Source of the DNA: CAKOSP01 sp964370545
GTDB taxonomy: Bacteria > Bacillota_I > Bacilli_A > RF39 > UBA660
Assembly (NCBI GenBank): GCA_964370545.1
Contig: CAYJJQ010000003.1
Coordinates: forward strand, 1 to 63,815
Reading direction: 5' to 3'
DNA length: 63,815 nt
In this document: positions 1 to 9,030 of the stretch, piece after piece
How the letters are laid out: each line of letters opens with the position of its first letter
Position numbering within the stretch: the stretch's first letter is position 1
Translations under genes and position numbers: made by a program
Notes under the pieces: model-generated
The model's input: only the letters and a program-made list of their open reading frames with translations
Databases searched by the model: none
What the model was told of the DNA's origin: nothing

Positions 1-1107
1 ATGAAACAAAAAGCGGTTGGTATAATATGTGAGTTTAACCCACTACATAATGGGCATATTTATTTCATTAACAAAGTTAAGAAAAAATATGAAGGTTATA
101 TAGTAGTATTAGTACTTAATGGGTACTTTTTACAAAGAGGAGAAACTAGTGTTTTATCTAAAGAAGATAAAACTAGATTATCTTTAAAATATGGTGTAGA
201 TATAGTTTTAGATCATAATATATTATTTGGAACACAGAGTGCAGATAATTTTGCAAATAGTGCACTATATTATTTAAATGAGCTTAAAATTGATACTTTA
301 GTATTTGGTTCTGAATCTAATAATACTAGTAAAATATATGATTTAGCATTTAAACAAGTAAATAATGAGGAATTTAATAATAATATAAGAGTTAATCTTA
401 AAGATGGTATTAACTATCCTACAGCACTTGCTAAGGCATATAAAGAAGATATATTTACTACTCCTAATGATATACTTGGTATATGTTATTCTAAAGCGAT
501 AATAAGTAATAAGTATGATATAAAAATAGATACTATTAAAAGAACAAATGATTATCATGATATAGATAGTAATGATCAAATTGTTAGCGCTTCTAATATA
601 AGAGAAAAAATTAAAAATAATATAGATATAAGTAATAATTTACCAGAAGATGTAATTAAATGTTTAAATGAAATAGATAAAACTAAGTTATTTGATATAC
701 TTAAAACAAAAATAATTACATCTACTAATTTAGAAGATATATTAGATGTAACTGAAGGTATACAGAATAGATTAAAAAAAGTTATGATAAATTGCAATAA
801 TTATGAGGATGCAATAATGGAAATAAAAAACAAAAGATATACTTATAATAAAATAAATAGAATGCTTATTCATATTTTACTTGATATAAAAAAAGATGAT
901 ATTCCTTCTAAACCAGAATATATCAAAATACTTGGTTTTACTAGTAAAGGTCAAAAATATTTAAATAGTTTTAAAGAATTACCTTTACTTAATAAAGATA
1001 ATATATGCTATAAATCTGAACTTAAAGCTAGTTTAATATACGATATTTTAACTAATAGTAATACTTATAGTTATGAAATTAAAAATAAACCTATAAAAGA
1101 TGTATAA
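1..1107 (+). CDS. tmcAL: tRNA(Met) cytidine acetate ligase (TmcAL/YlbM)
   Basis: TmcAL uses acetate and ATP to make N4-acetylcytidine at the wobble base of elongator tRNA(Met). The protein opens with VGIICEFNPLHNGH, the nucleotidyltransferase HxGH signature (residues 17-20), followed by LNGYFLQRGE and FGTQSADNFA, all typical of this family. At 368 residues it is slightly shorter than the usual ~390-410. The ATG is the first base of the window, and the family normally starts a few residues before this motif, so the gene looks complete. Its upstream region is not visible. Three hairpins follow it. Confidence 0.93.
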   Translation: MKQKAVGIICEFNPLHNGHIYFINKVKKKYEGYIVVLVLNGYFLQRGETSVLSKEDKTRLSLKYGVDIVLDHNILFGTQSADNFANSALYYLNELKIDTLVFGSESNNTSKIYDLAFKQVNNEEFNNNIRVNLKDGINYPTALAKAYKEDIFTTPNDILGICYSKAIISNKYDIKIDTIKRTNDYHDIDSNDQIVSASNIREKIKNNIDISNNLPEDVIKCLNEIDKTKLFDILKTKIITSTNLEDILDVTEGIQNRLKKVMINCNNYEDAIMEIKNKRYTYNKINRMLIHILLDIKKDDIPSKPEYIKILGFTSKGQKYLNSFKELPLLNKDNICYKSELKASLIYDILTNSNTYSYEIKNKPIKDV

Positions 1108-1133
1108 TTATATATTATGTGCATATAATATTA

Positions 1134-1228
1134 TTACAGTGATGTAATGGAAGTAAATTACATTACTGTAAATATAAATGAGGATGAATCCTCTAAAAAT
1201 AGCTTGCAAAATATGCAAGTTATTTTTA
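1134..1228 (+). terminator. Cluster of three hairpins ending in a T-rich tract
   Basis: Three inverted repeats follow tmcAL: a long one around 1134-1171 (TTACAGT/ACTGTAA plus an inner ATGTAAT/ATTACAT), a small GAGGAT/ATCCTC, and AGCTTGC-aaaatat-GCAAGTT followed by ATTTTT near 1200-1228. The last has the form of an intrinsic terminator for tmcAL. It also lies just past the stop of the converging DUF3800 gene and could serve both strands. Confidence 0.55.
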
Positions 1229-1870
1229 TGGTATAATCTTTTTTATTTTCAAATAATTTATGCTATTTTTATTATACATATCATATCTTATTTGACCTGC
1301 AATAAAATCTGCAATCATAATACCAAATGAATCACCAGATTTTAAGTAATTTATTTTAATATTTAATGTATTATATAATATATTATTATATTTTATATTA
1401 TATCTATAGTTATATGTTCCATTTATTAATTCATTATATATATCCCCTTTTAGTGATCTACAAGCATTACTTTTAATATTACTTTCATCTATATTAATTT
1501 CCATATATAATTTATCATACCTAGATATAATTTTATTTTTAATTAAGTATAAAACTATATTTTTTATTAATATTTTATGAGCATAATCTTTATATCTTCC
1601 TTTAGATTTAGTATTACTCATAATACAGTTATTTATATTTTCATTTTTAATTATTACTCCAAATAAAATATTGTTTTTTATTTTATGAAATATTATTCTT
1701 TTATGCTTTATTCCTAATTTATTATATTTTATTTCTTTTTGATAATTAATTTTTTTATTTAACAACTCAATTTCATTTAAAGAAAAAAATAGTATACCAC
1801 CATATACTATATACTTATCATTTTTATGCATAACTCCAGAATCATCAATATAAATATATAATCTTTTCAT
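1226..1870 (-). CDS. DUF3800-family protein
   Basis: The N-terminus MKRLYIYIDDSGV with YGGILFF shortly after, and the C-terminal GDSFGIMIADFIAGQIR, match the DUF3800 family. That family has a predicted RNase H-like fold in which the early Asp pair and the late Asp (IADFIAG) would bind metal. DUF3800 proteins occur in accessory and defence-associated loci, but their function is not established. The protein is 214 residues, Asn/Ile/Lys-rich, and stands alone, converging on tmcAL. I recognise the family, not a specific role. Confidence 0.7.
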   Translation of the reverse strand: MKRLYIYIDDSGVMHKNDKYIVYGGILFFSLNEIELLNKKINYQKEIKYNKLGIKHKRIIFHKIKNNILFGVIIKNENINNCIMSNTKSKGRYKDYAHKILIKNIVLYLIKNKIISRYDKLYMEINIDESNIKSNACRSLKGDIYNELINGTYNYRYNIKYNNILYNTLNIKINYLKSGDSFGIMIADFIAGQIRYDMYNKNSINYLKIKKIIP

Positions 1871-1935
1871 ATTATTATATTACCTACTAATATAGTTATT
1901 TCCTTTTAATAAAACTTGCTTTTTTGTATCAAATA

Positions 1936-1944
1936 TGTTATAAT
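1936..1944 (+). promoter_or_regulatory. Extended -10 promoter element
   Basis: TGTTATAAT, an extended -10 box, lies about 20 bases before the start of the 1965 gene. It is followed by a strong ribosome binding site (GAGGAGGG). No good -35 is seen, as is common with extended -10 promoters. Confidence 0.5.
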
Positions 1945-1964
1945 TATATTACCGAGGAGGGTTT

Positions 1965-2270
1965 ATGAAAAATAATGTAAATGCAAAAGATTATATAGTT
2001 AATATGAATAAAGGAGTGTACACTAGTGCTCAAGTATTTAAAAATACAAATTTAGAAGCACTTTCTTCTGAAGAAATAGTTAGTACAGTATATACTTTAT
2101 ATGATGAAATAGCAGTACTTAAAGGTAATCAAAATGATAACGCTGGTGCTAAAAGCATGTATAAAGCAAAACTTAATTGTTTAAACAAACTNNNNNNNNN
2201 NAATCCAAGTGTATTAAAATTATTAACTACTTATAGTCAAAATAATGAAACAAAAGAAAGCCAAAGATAA
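1965..2270 (+). CDS. Small hypothetical protein interrupted by an assembly gap
   Basis: A short gene with a strong promoter and Shine-Dalgarno (GAGGAGGG, 5 bases before ATG). The product is soluble, rich in Asn and Lys, with an alternating helical look (LEALSSEEIVSTVYTLYDE). Ten N at 2192-2201 fall inside the reading frame, so about 75 residues before and 23 after the gap are reliable, and the true length and frame continuity are unknown. A terminator overlaps the stop codon. I do not recognise the family. Confidence 0.5.
   Translation: MKNNVNAKDYIVNMNKGVYTSAQVFKNTNLEALSSEEIVSTVYTLYDEIAVLKGNQNDNAGAKSMYKAKLNCLNKXXXXNPSVLKLLTTYSQNNETKESQR
2192..2201. other. Assembly gap (10 N)
   Basis: Ten consecutive N, the usual placeholder for a scaffold join of unknown or small size. 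Contiguity between the left 2.19 kb and the rest of the window rests on read-pair linkage, not on sequence. Confidence 0.99.
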
Positions 2271-2288
2271 TAATCTTTGACTTTTTTT
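2262..2288 (+). terminator. Intrinsic terminator
   Basis: CAAAGAT-aata-ATCTTTG followed by acTTTTTTT. The stem overlaps the stop codon of the 1965 gene. It also lies just beyond the stop of rseP on the other strand. Confidence 0.8.
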
Positions 2289-3342
2289 ATATTAATCTAA
2301 TAATATCTTGGATAGCAATATATATAGATAGTAGTATCAACAATACAAATCCTACTAAATGAAATATATTTTCTACTTTAGAGCTTACTGGACTCCCCTT
2401 TATTTTTTCAATTAATAAGAATAATATTCTTCCACCATCAAATGCTGGGAACGGAAGTATATTTAGTATTCCTACATTAATAGATAAAAATGCTACTAAA
2501 TAGATTGTATCTAGAAAACTACTTGATGCTGAAGCTTCTACTACTTCATACATGCCAATAGGACCAGATAACATATTAATGCTTAATTGACCGCTAAATA
2601 ATCCATATAGAGTAAAATACATACTTTCTACTATAGAACCAAATTTAACAAAAGCATATTTAATACTTTCAAAAAAACCTTCAGCTTTTTCAGTTTCAAT
2701 ACCTATACCAAACTGTTTAGTTTCTGTTCCATTATCTGTAGTAATCATTTTAGGTTCAATAGATATTGTTTTAATACTGTCATCTTCACGCTTAACAGTA
2801 AAATCATATATTCCATCTTCATCTTCCATGTGAAGCATTATTATTGCTATATCCCAAGTAGATACATCTTTACCATTTATTTTAATTATTTCATCACCAG
2901 GCATAATTTCTGATGCTGCAGCAGGAGTATCTTCAACTACTGCTGCTATTTTAGTTGTAAGTGTATTACCAGCTCCTGCTAAAGATATAATAAATAGTAT
3001 TATAATAGCAAGTATAAAATTATTTACTACACCAGCAACTAAGATAACTATTTTTTGATACCATTTTTTATTGCACATATACGCATCTTTAGGTATGTTA
3101 TTTTCTTCGTCGTCTTCAAATACTTCACCAGCCATCGATACGAATCCGCCAAGAGGTATAGCTCTTAAGTTATATTTTATTTTATCTTTACCAAGTTTAG
3201 AATAAATAACTGGGCCCATACCAATAGAAAATTCATAAATATGAACTTTAAATTTCTTAGCCCAAAAAAAGTGGCCTAATTCATGAACTAATATAATTAT
3301 TCCTAGAATAAATATAAGTAATAAAATCATTAATATTTGCAT
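2287..3342 (-). CDS. rseP: RseP/RasP-type site-2 intramembrane metalloprotease
   Basis: This M50-family zinc protease sits in the membrane and cleaves transmembrane segments of anti-sigma factors and leftover signal peptides. HELGHFFWAKKF near residue 20 holds the HExxH zinc site. A PDZ domain spans roughly residues 125-205 (IMPGDEIIKINGKDVSTWD). The second signature NILPFPAFDGGRILF near residue 295 supplies the Asp ligand. Its 351 residues are normal for Gram-positive RasP. It lies 11 bases after cdsA, in the order found in many Bacillota, and is probably co-transcribed with it. Confidence 0.95.
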   Translation of the reverse strand: MQILMILLLIFILGIIILVHELGHFFWAKKFKVHIYEFSIGMGPVIYSKLGKDKIKYNLRAIPLGGFVSMAGEVFEDDEENNIPKDAYMCNKKWYQKIVILVAGVVNNFILAIIILFIISLAGAGNTLTTKIAAVVEDTPAAASEIMPGDEIIKINGKDVSTWDIAIIMLHMEDEDGIYDFTVKREDDSIKTISIEPKMITTDNGTETKQFGIGIETEKAEGFFESIKYAFVKFGSIVESMYFTLYGLFSGQLSINMLSGPIGMYEVVEASASSSFLDTIYLVAFLSINVGILNILPFPAFDGGRILFLLIEKIKGSPVSSKVENIFHLVGFVLLILLSIYIAIQDIIRLI

Positions 3343-3353
3343 TTTTTTCTCCT

Positions 3354-4139
3354 TTATATTAGAAATGCTTTAAGCATCATAAATAATAGCGATACTAAGA
3401 GTATACTATCAATTCTATCAAGTATACCTCCATGACCAGGTATTAATTTTGAAAAGTCTTTTATGTCATTATCTCTTTTTATTTTACTAAATACTAGATC
3501 TCCTAGCTGCTCTACTATTCCTAGTAATACAGTTATAAGTACTACCGCTGTTGTTATATCCCCTATTAAGTTATGATATATTATTAAAGCAACTGCAGTA
3601 GATACTATTAAACCACCTATAGCACCTTCTATTGTCTTTTTGGGGCTTACATGCTCTATTAGTTTATGTTTACCTATAAGGATGCCTGTAAGCATGGCAA
3701 ATAGATCTCCTAGTATAGGTATTGATATTAGGTATATTAGTATATTCAAGTTAGTTCTTACATAAAATAAACTGTTAAATGCAAGTCCTAAGAATAATAC
3801 TATACCTAATAAATTAAAAGCTTTAGAAGTATTATACTTATCATCTTTATAAAAAAGTGAAGGAACTATTAATAATATGGTTGGTATTATTAAATTATAA
3901 TAACTTATTCCATTATCTATCTTAAAGAAGTAATTACTTGTTAGAACAATAAAAAAGGATATACCTCCAATATATTTTATTATTTTAGGCAAATCATTAA
4001 ATGCCTTTAATTTAGTTATATCTATATATGATAGTATTGCCATAATACATATTAATGTAGCAAATATACCTCCACCTACAATAATTATAGGAATAGTTAT
4101 TGCAAGCATTATAATAGCGCTAATGGTTCTTTGTTTCAT
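3354..4139 (-). CDS. cdsA: Phosphatidate cytidylyltransferase CdsA
   Basis: CdsA makes CDP-diacylglycerol from phosphatidate and CTP, the branch point of phospholipid synthesis. The protein is polytopic (about seven hydrophobic segments). It carries the C-terminal CDS signature as VSPKKTIEGAIGG and SKIKRDNDIKDFSKLIPGHG, ending GGILDRIDS, with the acidic residues expected to bind metal. Its 261 residues are typical. It lies immediately upstream of rseP. The uppS gene that usually precedes cdsA is absent; divIVA takes that place. Confidence 0.94.
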   Translation of the reverse strand: MKQRTISAIIMLAITIPIIIVGGGIFATLICIMAILSYIDITKLKAFNDLPKIIKYIGGISFFIVLTSNYFFKIDNGISYYNLIIPTILLIVPSLFYKDDKYNTSKAFNLLGIVLFLGLAFNSLFYVRTNLNILIYLISIPILGDLFAMLTGILIGKHKLIEHVSPKKTIEGAIGGLIVSTAVALIIYHNLIGDITTAVVLITVLLGIVEQLGDLVFSKIKRDNDIKDFSKLIPGHGGILDRIDSILLVSLLFMMLKAFLI

Positions 4140-4205
4140 AATATCTCCCTTACTAATAGTATATTACATTTAAATACTTTTATAAAGAAAAAATGTAGTA
4201 TTTAA

Positions 4206-4637
4206 TTATATACTATCATCAAATCTTTCTATTTCTTCTAAATTTTCTTCAACCATATTTCTAAAGCGTTTTTTAAATACAAAAACCCTTCTTCTTAAAG
4301 TTTCTGCTTCTGCTTCAATTTTTTCTGCTCTTATTAAAGCATTATTAACTATTCTATTAGCATTTTTCTTAGCATCTTCTAACATAAGTTTAGATTCATC
4401 AAATGAACTTTTTCTAATAGTACTTGATGTTTCTTCAGCAAGTATTATAGCTCTATTAAGTGTACTTTCTAAATTTTTATATCTAGCAAGTTCGCTTTCA
4501 AGTCTAGCTACATTTTGATCACTTAACTTTAGTTTATTTAGTAGTTCTTCATATTCTTTAATTACATCATCTATAAATTTATTGACTTCTTTTTTGGAAT
4601 ATCCAGGAACACTAGTAGTAAACTTTTGCATAAGCAT
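4206..4637 (-). CDS. divIVA: DivIVA-domain cell division/polarity protein
   Basis: The N-terminal KFTTSVPGYSKKEVNKFIDDVIKEYEEL is the conserved DivIVA membrane-curvature-binding domain. A long coiled coil follows (about residues 35-140) with heptad-like Leu/Ile spacing. DivIVA localises to septa and poles and recruits division or polar proteins. At 143 residues it is compact. It lies 17 bases after sepF, consistent with the classical sepF-divIVA division cluster. Confidence 0.88.
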   Translation of the reverse strand: MLMQKFTTSVPGYSKKEVNKFIDDVIKEYEELLNKLKLSDQNVARLESELARYKNLESTLNRAIILAEETSSTIRKSSFDESKLMLEDAKKNANRIVNNALIRAEKIEAEAETLRRRVFVFKKRFRNMVEENLEEIERFDDSI

Positions 4638-4654
4638 ACTCCTTCCTTTTTATT

Positions 4655-5065
4655 TTACCAGTTTAATTCATCTTCTACGCTTTTTTTACTTGATTTTTCA
4701 CTTTCATCAGTAATCTTACCTTGAACGCTTACATTCTTAGGAGCACATACATATATACCAACTCCTATTTTTTGCATAGAACCATTTAAAGAATATATAC
4801 AACCACTTAAAAAGTCGATAATTCTTTTAGCTTGATCAGATGTAACTCGCTTTAGATTAACTACAACACTATTACGATTTTTTAAGTGATCAGCGATAGC
4901 CTGTGCTTCTGAGAAGGCTCTTGGTTCTAATAAAATCATTTTATTTCCTGTTTTATTAGCTTCCTCTATTGCTTCACTCTCACTAATGTTGTAATACTCA
5001 TCTTCATTTCCTACTTTAGCATCTTCATCTTCTTCTTTGAATATACTTTTTATATTAAAGGCCAT
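4655..5065 (-). CDS. sepF: Cell division protein SepF
   Basis: SepF anchors FtsZ filaments to the membrane and helps assemble the septum. The C-terminal domain (about residues 43-112) shows the family pattern: LLEPRAFSEAQAIADHLK, VVVNLKRV, AKRIIDFLSGCIYSLNG and IGVGIYVCAP. The N-terminus (MAFNIKSIFK) is a plausible membrane-binding amphipathic helix, followed by an acidic linker. It is adjacent to divIVA and starts after a clear Shine-Dalgarno (AGGAG). Confidence 0.92.
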   Translation of the reverse strand: MAFNIKSIFKEEDEDAKVGNEDEYYNISESEAIEEANKTGNKMILLEPRAFSEAQAIADHLKNRNSVVVNLKRVTSDQAKRIIDFLSGCIYSLNGSMQKIGVGIYVCAPKNVSVQGKITDESEKSSKKSVEDELNW

Positions 5066-5229
5066 AATAATTCTCCTATCTTTTATCTCTATTTAATAAT
5101 AACAAAAAAAGAGTTATATTTCAACTCATTTTATAATTTTTTTATAGTTCTTTAGTATTATCTAAAGACAATAAAAAAACATCATATAAAATATCATCTG
5201 TATTATATAAATATTATCCTTCATAAAAA

Positions 5230-5248
5230 AACTAGTTTTAAACTAGTT
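5230..5248 (-). terminator. Intrinsic terminator after the SPFH gene
   Basis: On the minus strand AACTAGTTTAAAACTAGTT folds into a near-perfect hairpin and is followed by a run of T. It overlaps the SPFH stop codon. A second hairpin plus T tract (GAGTT/AACTC, about 5108-5126) lies between this point and sepF. Confidence 0.75.
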
Positions 5249-6017
5249 ATTTTTTTAATTTATCTACAAATTTTGTTATAGTTTCAGTTTTTGTTCCATC
5301 AAATGCTCTTAGTACTTCAATTGGAACTGCAAAGATAACAGTGTTTGATTGATCAGAAGATAAATCATTTAAAGTAGATAAAGTTCTAAGATGTAGCGCT
5401 CCGGGTGTACTACCCATAGTTTCAGCTGCAAGAGCTAAATTTTTAGCTGCTTCTACTTCACCACCCGCTTTAGTAATTATAGCCATTTTCTCTCTTTCAG
5501 CTTCTGCAACTTTAGCTATAACTCTTTTCATTTCTTCAGGTAAAGATACATCTTTAAGCTCTACGTTTTCTACTTTTATTCCCCAAGGATCGGTTGCTTC
5601 ATCAATAACCTTACATATTTCAGTAGATATTTTTTGTCTTTCGCTTAAAAGTTCATCAAGAGATACTGATCCAACAGCATTTCTCATTGTAGTTTGAGAC
5701 AACTGAGAAACAGCATGATGGAAATTTTCTACTGCTAGTATTGCTTTAGAAGCTTCAAAAACTTTAAAGTATAATACAGCATTTATTTTAATAGATACAT
5801 TATCTTTAGTAATTGCTTCTTGCTCTGGCACATCTACTGCTTTAGTACGTATATCTACTTTTCTGTATGAATGAATAATAGGAAAAACTAATCTCCAACC
5901 AGGATTCATTATTTTAGAAAATTTCCCAAAAGTGAATTTAACTCCTCTTTCATATTCATTAATTTGTCTAATTGATATTAATATTATTACAAGAATAATT
6001 ATTAATGCTATTTCCAT
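5247..6017 (-). CDS. SPFH/stomatin-like (slipin) membrane protein
   Basis: A single N-terminal membrane segment (residues 2-17) precedes a band-7/SPFH domain: INEYERGVKFTFGKFSK, PGWRLVFPI, KVDIRTKAVDVPEQEAITKDN and WGIKVENVELKDVSLPEEMKR. A helical region follows with AEAEREKMAIITKAGGEVEAAK. Such proteins form large membrane-associated rings and help organise membrane microdomains or modulate proteases. At 256 residues it is the usual slipin length. No NfeD partner gene is adjacent. Confidence 0.9.
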   Translation of the reverse strand: MEIALIIILVIILISIRQINEYERGVKFTFGKFSKIMNPGWRLVFPIIHSYRKVDIRTKAVDVPEQEAITKDNVSIKINAVLYFKVFEASKAILAVENFHHAVSQLSQTTMRNAVGSVSLDELLSERQKISTEICKVIDEATDPWGIKVENVELKDVSLPEEMKRVIAKVAEAEREKMAIITKAGGEVEAAKNLALAAETMGSTPGALHLRTLSTLNDLSSDQSNTVIFAVPIEVLRAFDGTKTETITKFVDKLKK

Positions 6018-6025
6018 AATTCCTC

Positions 6026-7387
6026 CTAAAATTTAATTCTTTCTTTAATATAATTTTCAAGTTCATCGATATTTAAAGTAATTTGCTCCATTGAATCTCT
6101 AAATCTTAAAGTTACTTTATTATCAGATAAAGTTGTATCATCTATTGTAATTGCAAATGGAGTACCAATTGCATCACTTCTTCTATATCTTTTACCAATA
6201 GACCCTGCATCATCATAGGATACCATAAATTCTTTAGATAACTTTTCGTATAATTCACTAGCTTTATCTCCATGTATTTTTTTTACAAGTGGTAAGATTG
6301 TTAATTTATATGGAGCTAAGAATGGATGTATTTTAAGAACTTCTCTTTCTTCACCATTTTCAAGTGTTTCAAGTGTATACGCTTCAAATAAGAAAGCAAG
6401 TAAACTTCTTCCTACACCATAAGTACTTTCTATTACATATGGAATATATTTTTCATTTGTTACTGGATCTAAATAATCCATTTTTACATTACTATATTCT
6501 TCATGTCTAGATAAGTCATAATTAGTTCTGTTGTGTGTACCATTAATTTCATCAAATCCCCAAGGGAAGTTATAATGAATGTCACATGCTGATTTAGCAT
6601 AAAAAGCAAGTTTTTCATGATCATGAAATCTTAAATTTTCTTCTTTAATACCTAAATCCATATAAAATTGTTTACCATAATTTTTAAAGTATTCATAAAA
6701 TGTTTCATCTTCACCTTCTTTGCAGAATGTTTGATATTCCATTTGTTCAAATTCAACAGTTCTAAATATAAAATTCCCTGGTGTTATTTCATTTCTAAAT
6801 GCTTTACCTATTTGCCCTATACTAAATGGTAGTTTAGTTCTAGACGTTCTAAGAACATTTAAAAAGTTAACATACTCACCTTGTGCATTTTCAGGTCTTA
6901 AATATATTTTCATTTTATTATCTTCTGTAACACCACGATAAGTTTCAAACATTAAATTAAATTCTCTAATATCAGTAAAATCTTGTTTACCACATTTAGG
7001 ACATTTAACATTATTTTCTTTTATTGCTTCAACTAACTGTTTATTGCTCATACCATCAGCATTTTTTACACCAGCATCTTCTAATAATTTATCTGCTCTT
7101 ACTCTTACCTTACATGCTTTACAATCTACTAAAGGATCAGAGAAACTTGTAGCATGACCAGATGCTTCCCAAACTCTAGGATGCATTAATATGCTAGGGT
7201 CAACTTCGTATGCATTTTTTCTTTCTTGAATAAATCTTTTTCTCCAAGCATCTTTTAAATTATTTTTAAGCCTTGAACCTAAAGGTCCGTAATCCCAAGT
7301 ATTAGCAAGACCTCCATATATTTCACTACCTTGGTAGATAAAACCATATTGTTTAGTATATTGGACTAATTTTTCCATATTTACCAT
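6026..7387 (-). CDS. glyS: Glycyl-tRNA synthetase (single-chain alpha2 type)
   Basis: A class II aminoacyl-tRNA synthetase charging tRNA(Gly). Signatures include GSEIYGGLANTWDYGPLG near the N-terminus, motif 2 FRNEITPGNFIFRTVEFEQMEYQTF, and IESTYGVGRSLLAFL (motif 3). A zinc-like CxxC pair is present (CKAC and CPKCGKQD). About 453 residues matches the Bacillota/eukaryotic-type enzyme rather than the alpha2-beta2 GlyQS pair. A GTG 9 bases further upstream is possible, but it overlaps the Shine-Dalgarno GAGGTGA, so I chose the ATG at 7387. No T-box is visible. Confidence 0.94.
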   Translation of the reverse strand: MVNMEKLVQYTKQYGFIYQGSEIYGGLANTWDYGPLGSRLKNNLKDAWRKRFIQERKNAYEVDPSILMHPRVWEASGHATSFSDPLVDCKACKVRVRADKLLEDAGVKNADGMSNKQLVEAIKENNVKCPKCGKQDFTDIREFNLMFETYRGVTEDNKMKIYLRPENAQGEYVNFLNVLRTSRTKLPFSIGQIGKAFRNEITPGNFIFRTVEFEQMEYQTFCKEGEDETFYEYFKNYGKQFYMDLGIKEENLRFHDHEKLAFYAKSACDIHYNFPWGFDEINGTHNRTNYDLSRHEEYSNVKMDYLDPVTNEKYIPYVIESTYGVGRSLLAFLFEAYTLETLENGEEREVLKIHPFLAPYKLTILPLVKKIHGDKASELYEKLSKEFMVSYDDAGSIGKRYRRSDAIGTPFAITIDDTTLSDNKVTLRFRDSMEQITLNIDELENYIKERIKF

Positions 7388-7461
7388 TATTTTCACCTCA
7401 TAAACATATTATACAAAAAAAAAGAAAATATCTCTATACTAAATGGTTATTTTCTTAAATA

Positions 7462-8106
7462 TTAGGCTACTTTTGAATATGGTTTAGATAATTCTTCAAG
7501 TTTTATTAGTTTTTCATCATTAAATTTAACATTTTGCAAGTAACAATCACTACATAGTGGAATATACTCAACATTAGCAGTTCCATCAATTACTATTACA
7601 TTACCTTCTGATGTGAATTTATTATTAACTTTTCTAGAATTAAATGTTGCTTTATTACCACAAGCACATAAATTAGTAGAGCCTATTTCCTCTATTTTAT
7701 CTGCTACTGCAAATAATTTAGTTATGCCATCTGAAAATATTTCACCTTTAAAATTACTTTTTAATCCATAAGTTATAACTGGTATATCAAGTTTATGAGC
7801 AATATACCATAAATCTTCTACTTGGCTACTACTTAACATTTCTACTTCGTCTACTAATATAGATTTAGCATCTTTATATATTTCATAATAATCATATTCA
7901 ATTAAACTAGCTTCTATAGGTAGTAATATATCTACTTTTTTATACATTCCAGTTCTAGATACAATAGTATCAGCACCTTTAGTATCTTTAACAGATTTTA
8001 TAATAACTGTTTTAAAAAATCTTTCTTCATAATTATATGCTGTTTGGAGTATATTAAGAGTTTTACCACCATTCATTGCACTATGTTTAAATATTAAATC
8101 AGCCAT
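7462..8106 (-). CDS. tdk: Thymidine kinase (type II)
   Basis: Salvages thymidine to dTMP. The P-loop is HSAMNGGKT (residues 8-16), a form seen in some bacterial TKs. ILVDEVEML is the Walker B/catalytic Glu region, and lasso-region residues precede a zinc ribbon with CACGNKA and CSDC. At 214 residues it is slightly longer than most (~190-200). It stands between glyS and recO in the same direction. Confidence 0.92.
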   Translation of the reverse strand: MADLIFKHSAMNGGKTLNILQTAYNYEERFFKTVIIKSVKDTKGADTIVSRTGMYKKVDILLPIEASLIEYDYYEIYKDAKSILVDEVEMLSSSQVEDLWYIAHKLDIPVITYGLKSNFKGEIFSDGITKLFAVADKIEEIGSTNLCACGNKATFNSRKVNNKFTSEGNVIVIDGTANVEYIPLCSDCYLQNVKFNDEKLIKLEELSKPYSKVA

Positions 8107-8157
8107 TTTATATTACCTCTATGATAATATTATCAAATTTAATTTATTAATTCAACA

Positions 8158-8189
8158 AAAAAATAAAACTATAAAAAAGTTTTATTTTT
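8158..8189 (-). terminator. Intrinsic terminator after recO
   Basis: On the minus strand AATAAAAC...GTTTTATT forms a weak, A/T-only stem followed by a T tract. It overlaps the end of recO. Confidence 0.5.
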
Positions 8190-8882
8190 AAGATAAATTC
8201 CAGTGTAAGTTTCATAATAACTTTTAAGCAATCTATCAATTTCATCTTTAATATGTTTATCTATTTTTATATTTGTAATGCTATTTACATCTACTAAATA
8301 ATACATTCTAAGCAGTTTTAATACTTTTAAATCCACTATTTGATTATTAGTAAAACATTTTTTACATATAAGTCCTCCATATGAAGGATCTACTGTAATA
8401 ATATCACCTTTAGTTCCGCACATAGCACACTCATTTAAGTTTATACCTACACCTAAGTAATCTAATAATTTAATTTCTAATATATTACTTAATATCAGTG
8501 GTTCTAAACCTTCTTCAAGCTTTAGTAAAATACTTATAAATAAGTCATAAATTTTATTATTATAAGTTTCTTTTAATACTTGTTTAGTTAAATCTGCTAT
8601 ATATACTAAGTATCCCATAGAAGTTAGATCACTTCTAATATTTTTATAATAATTTATTACATCAACTGATACTAAAGTAGATAATTTATTTTCTTTATAT
8701 TTTATATGAAATACTCCATGATTAAATGTAAGTGTAGAAGCTCTAAACGGTGATTTCATTGATTTAGCACCTTTAGCCATAATACCAATAACTCCATACT
8801 TCCTAGTAAAAACATTTATTATTTTACTAGTTTCACCATATAAAGTTTCACTTAATATTATTCCTTCTACTTCTTCAATCAT
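8169..8882 (-). CDS. recO: DNA repair protein RecO
   Basis: RecO anneals SSB-coated DNA and, with RecR, loads RecA at gaps. The N-terminal OB-fold begins EEVEGIILSETLYGETSKIINVFTRKYGVIG. The C-terminal part has a zinc-type motif CAMCGTKGD...CKKC. At 237 residues it is of normal size. It directly follows the tiny yqzL gene, and the cluster yqzL-recO downstream of era is the standard Bacillota arrangement. Confidence 0.93.
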   Translation of the reverse strand: MIEEVEGIILSETLYGETSKIINVFTRKYGVIGIMAKGAKSMKSPFRASTLTFNHGVFHIKYKENKLSTLVSVDVINYYKNIRSDLTSMGYLVYIADLTKQVLKETYNNKIYDLFISILLKLEEGLEPLILSNILEIKLLDYLGVGINLNECAMCGTKGDIITVDPSYGGLICKKCFTNNQIVDLKVLKLLRMYYLVDVNSITNIKIDKHIKDEIDRLLKSYYETYTGIYLKNKTFL

Positions 8883-8891
8883 AGTGATTTA

Positions 8892-8975
8892 TTAACCTTT
8901 CATCTTTTTAAAATCAAGATAATCTGCTACTTTTCCAGTTCTTGCAAACTTATCCCAAGCATCTTTTTTATTCAT
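8892..8975 (-). CDS. yqzL: YqzL-family small protein (27 residues)
   Basis: A 28-codon frame between era and recO encodes MNKKDAWDKFARTGKVADYL followed by DFKKMKG. YqzL-family proteins are of this size and pattern (aromatic-x-x-F-x-x-T/S-G-x-x-x-x-Y-L) and occupy this exact slot in many Bacillota. A Shine-Dalgarno (AAAGGTGA) lies 5-7 bases before the ATG. The recO start follows 9 bases after its stop, with the recO Shine-Dalgarno overlapping the end of yqzL. Function is unknown. Confidence 0.8.
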   Translation of the reverse strand: MNKKDAWDKFARTGKVADYLDFKKMKG

Positions 8976-9030
8976 ATATATCACCTTTCTTACTTATATG
9001 ATGTTATATATAAATACTTTTTATTCACTT

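Noticed and set aside
5140..5225. Short minus-strand frames between the SPFH gene and sepF (one ends LLSLDNTKEL)
   Set aside because: The ATG frame and the protein-like frame are offset, and there is no Shine-Dalgarno; a remnant is possible but unsupported.
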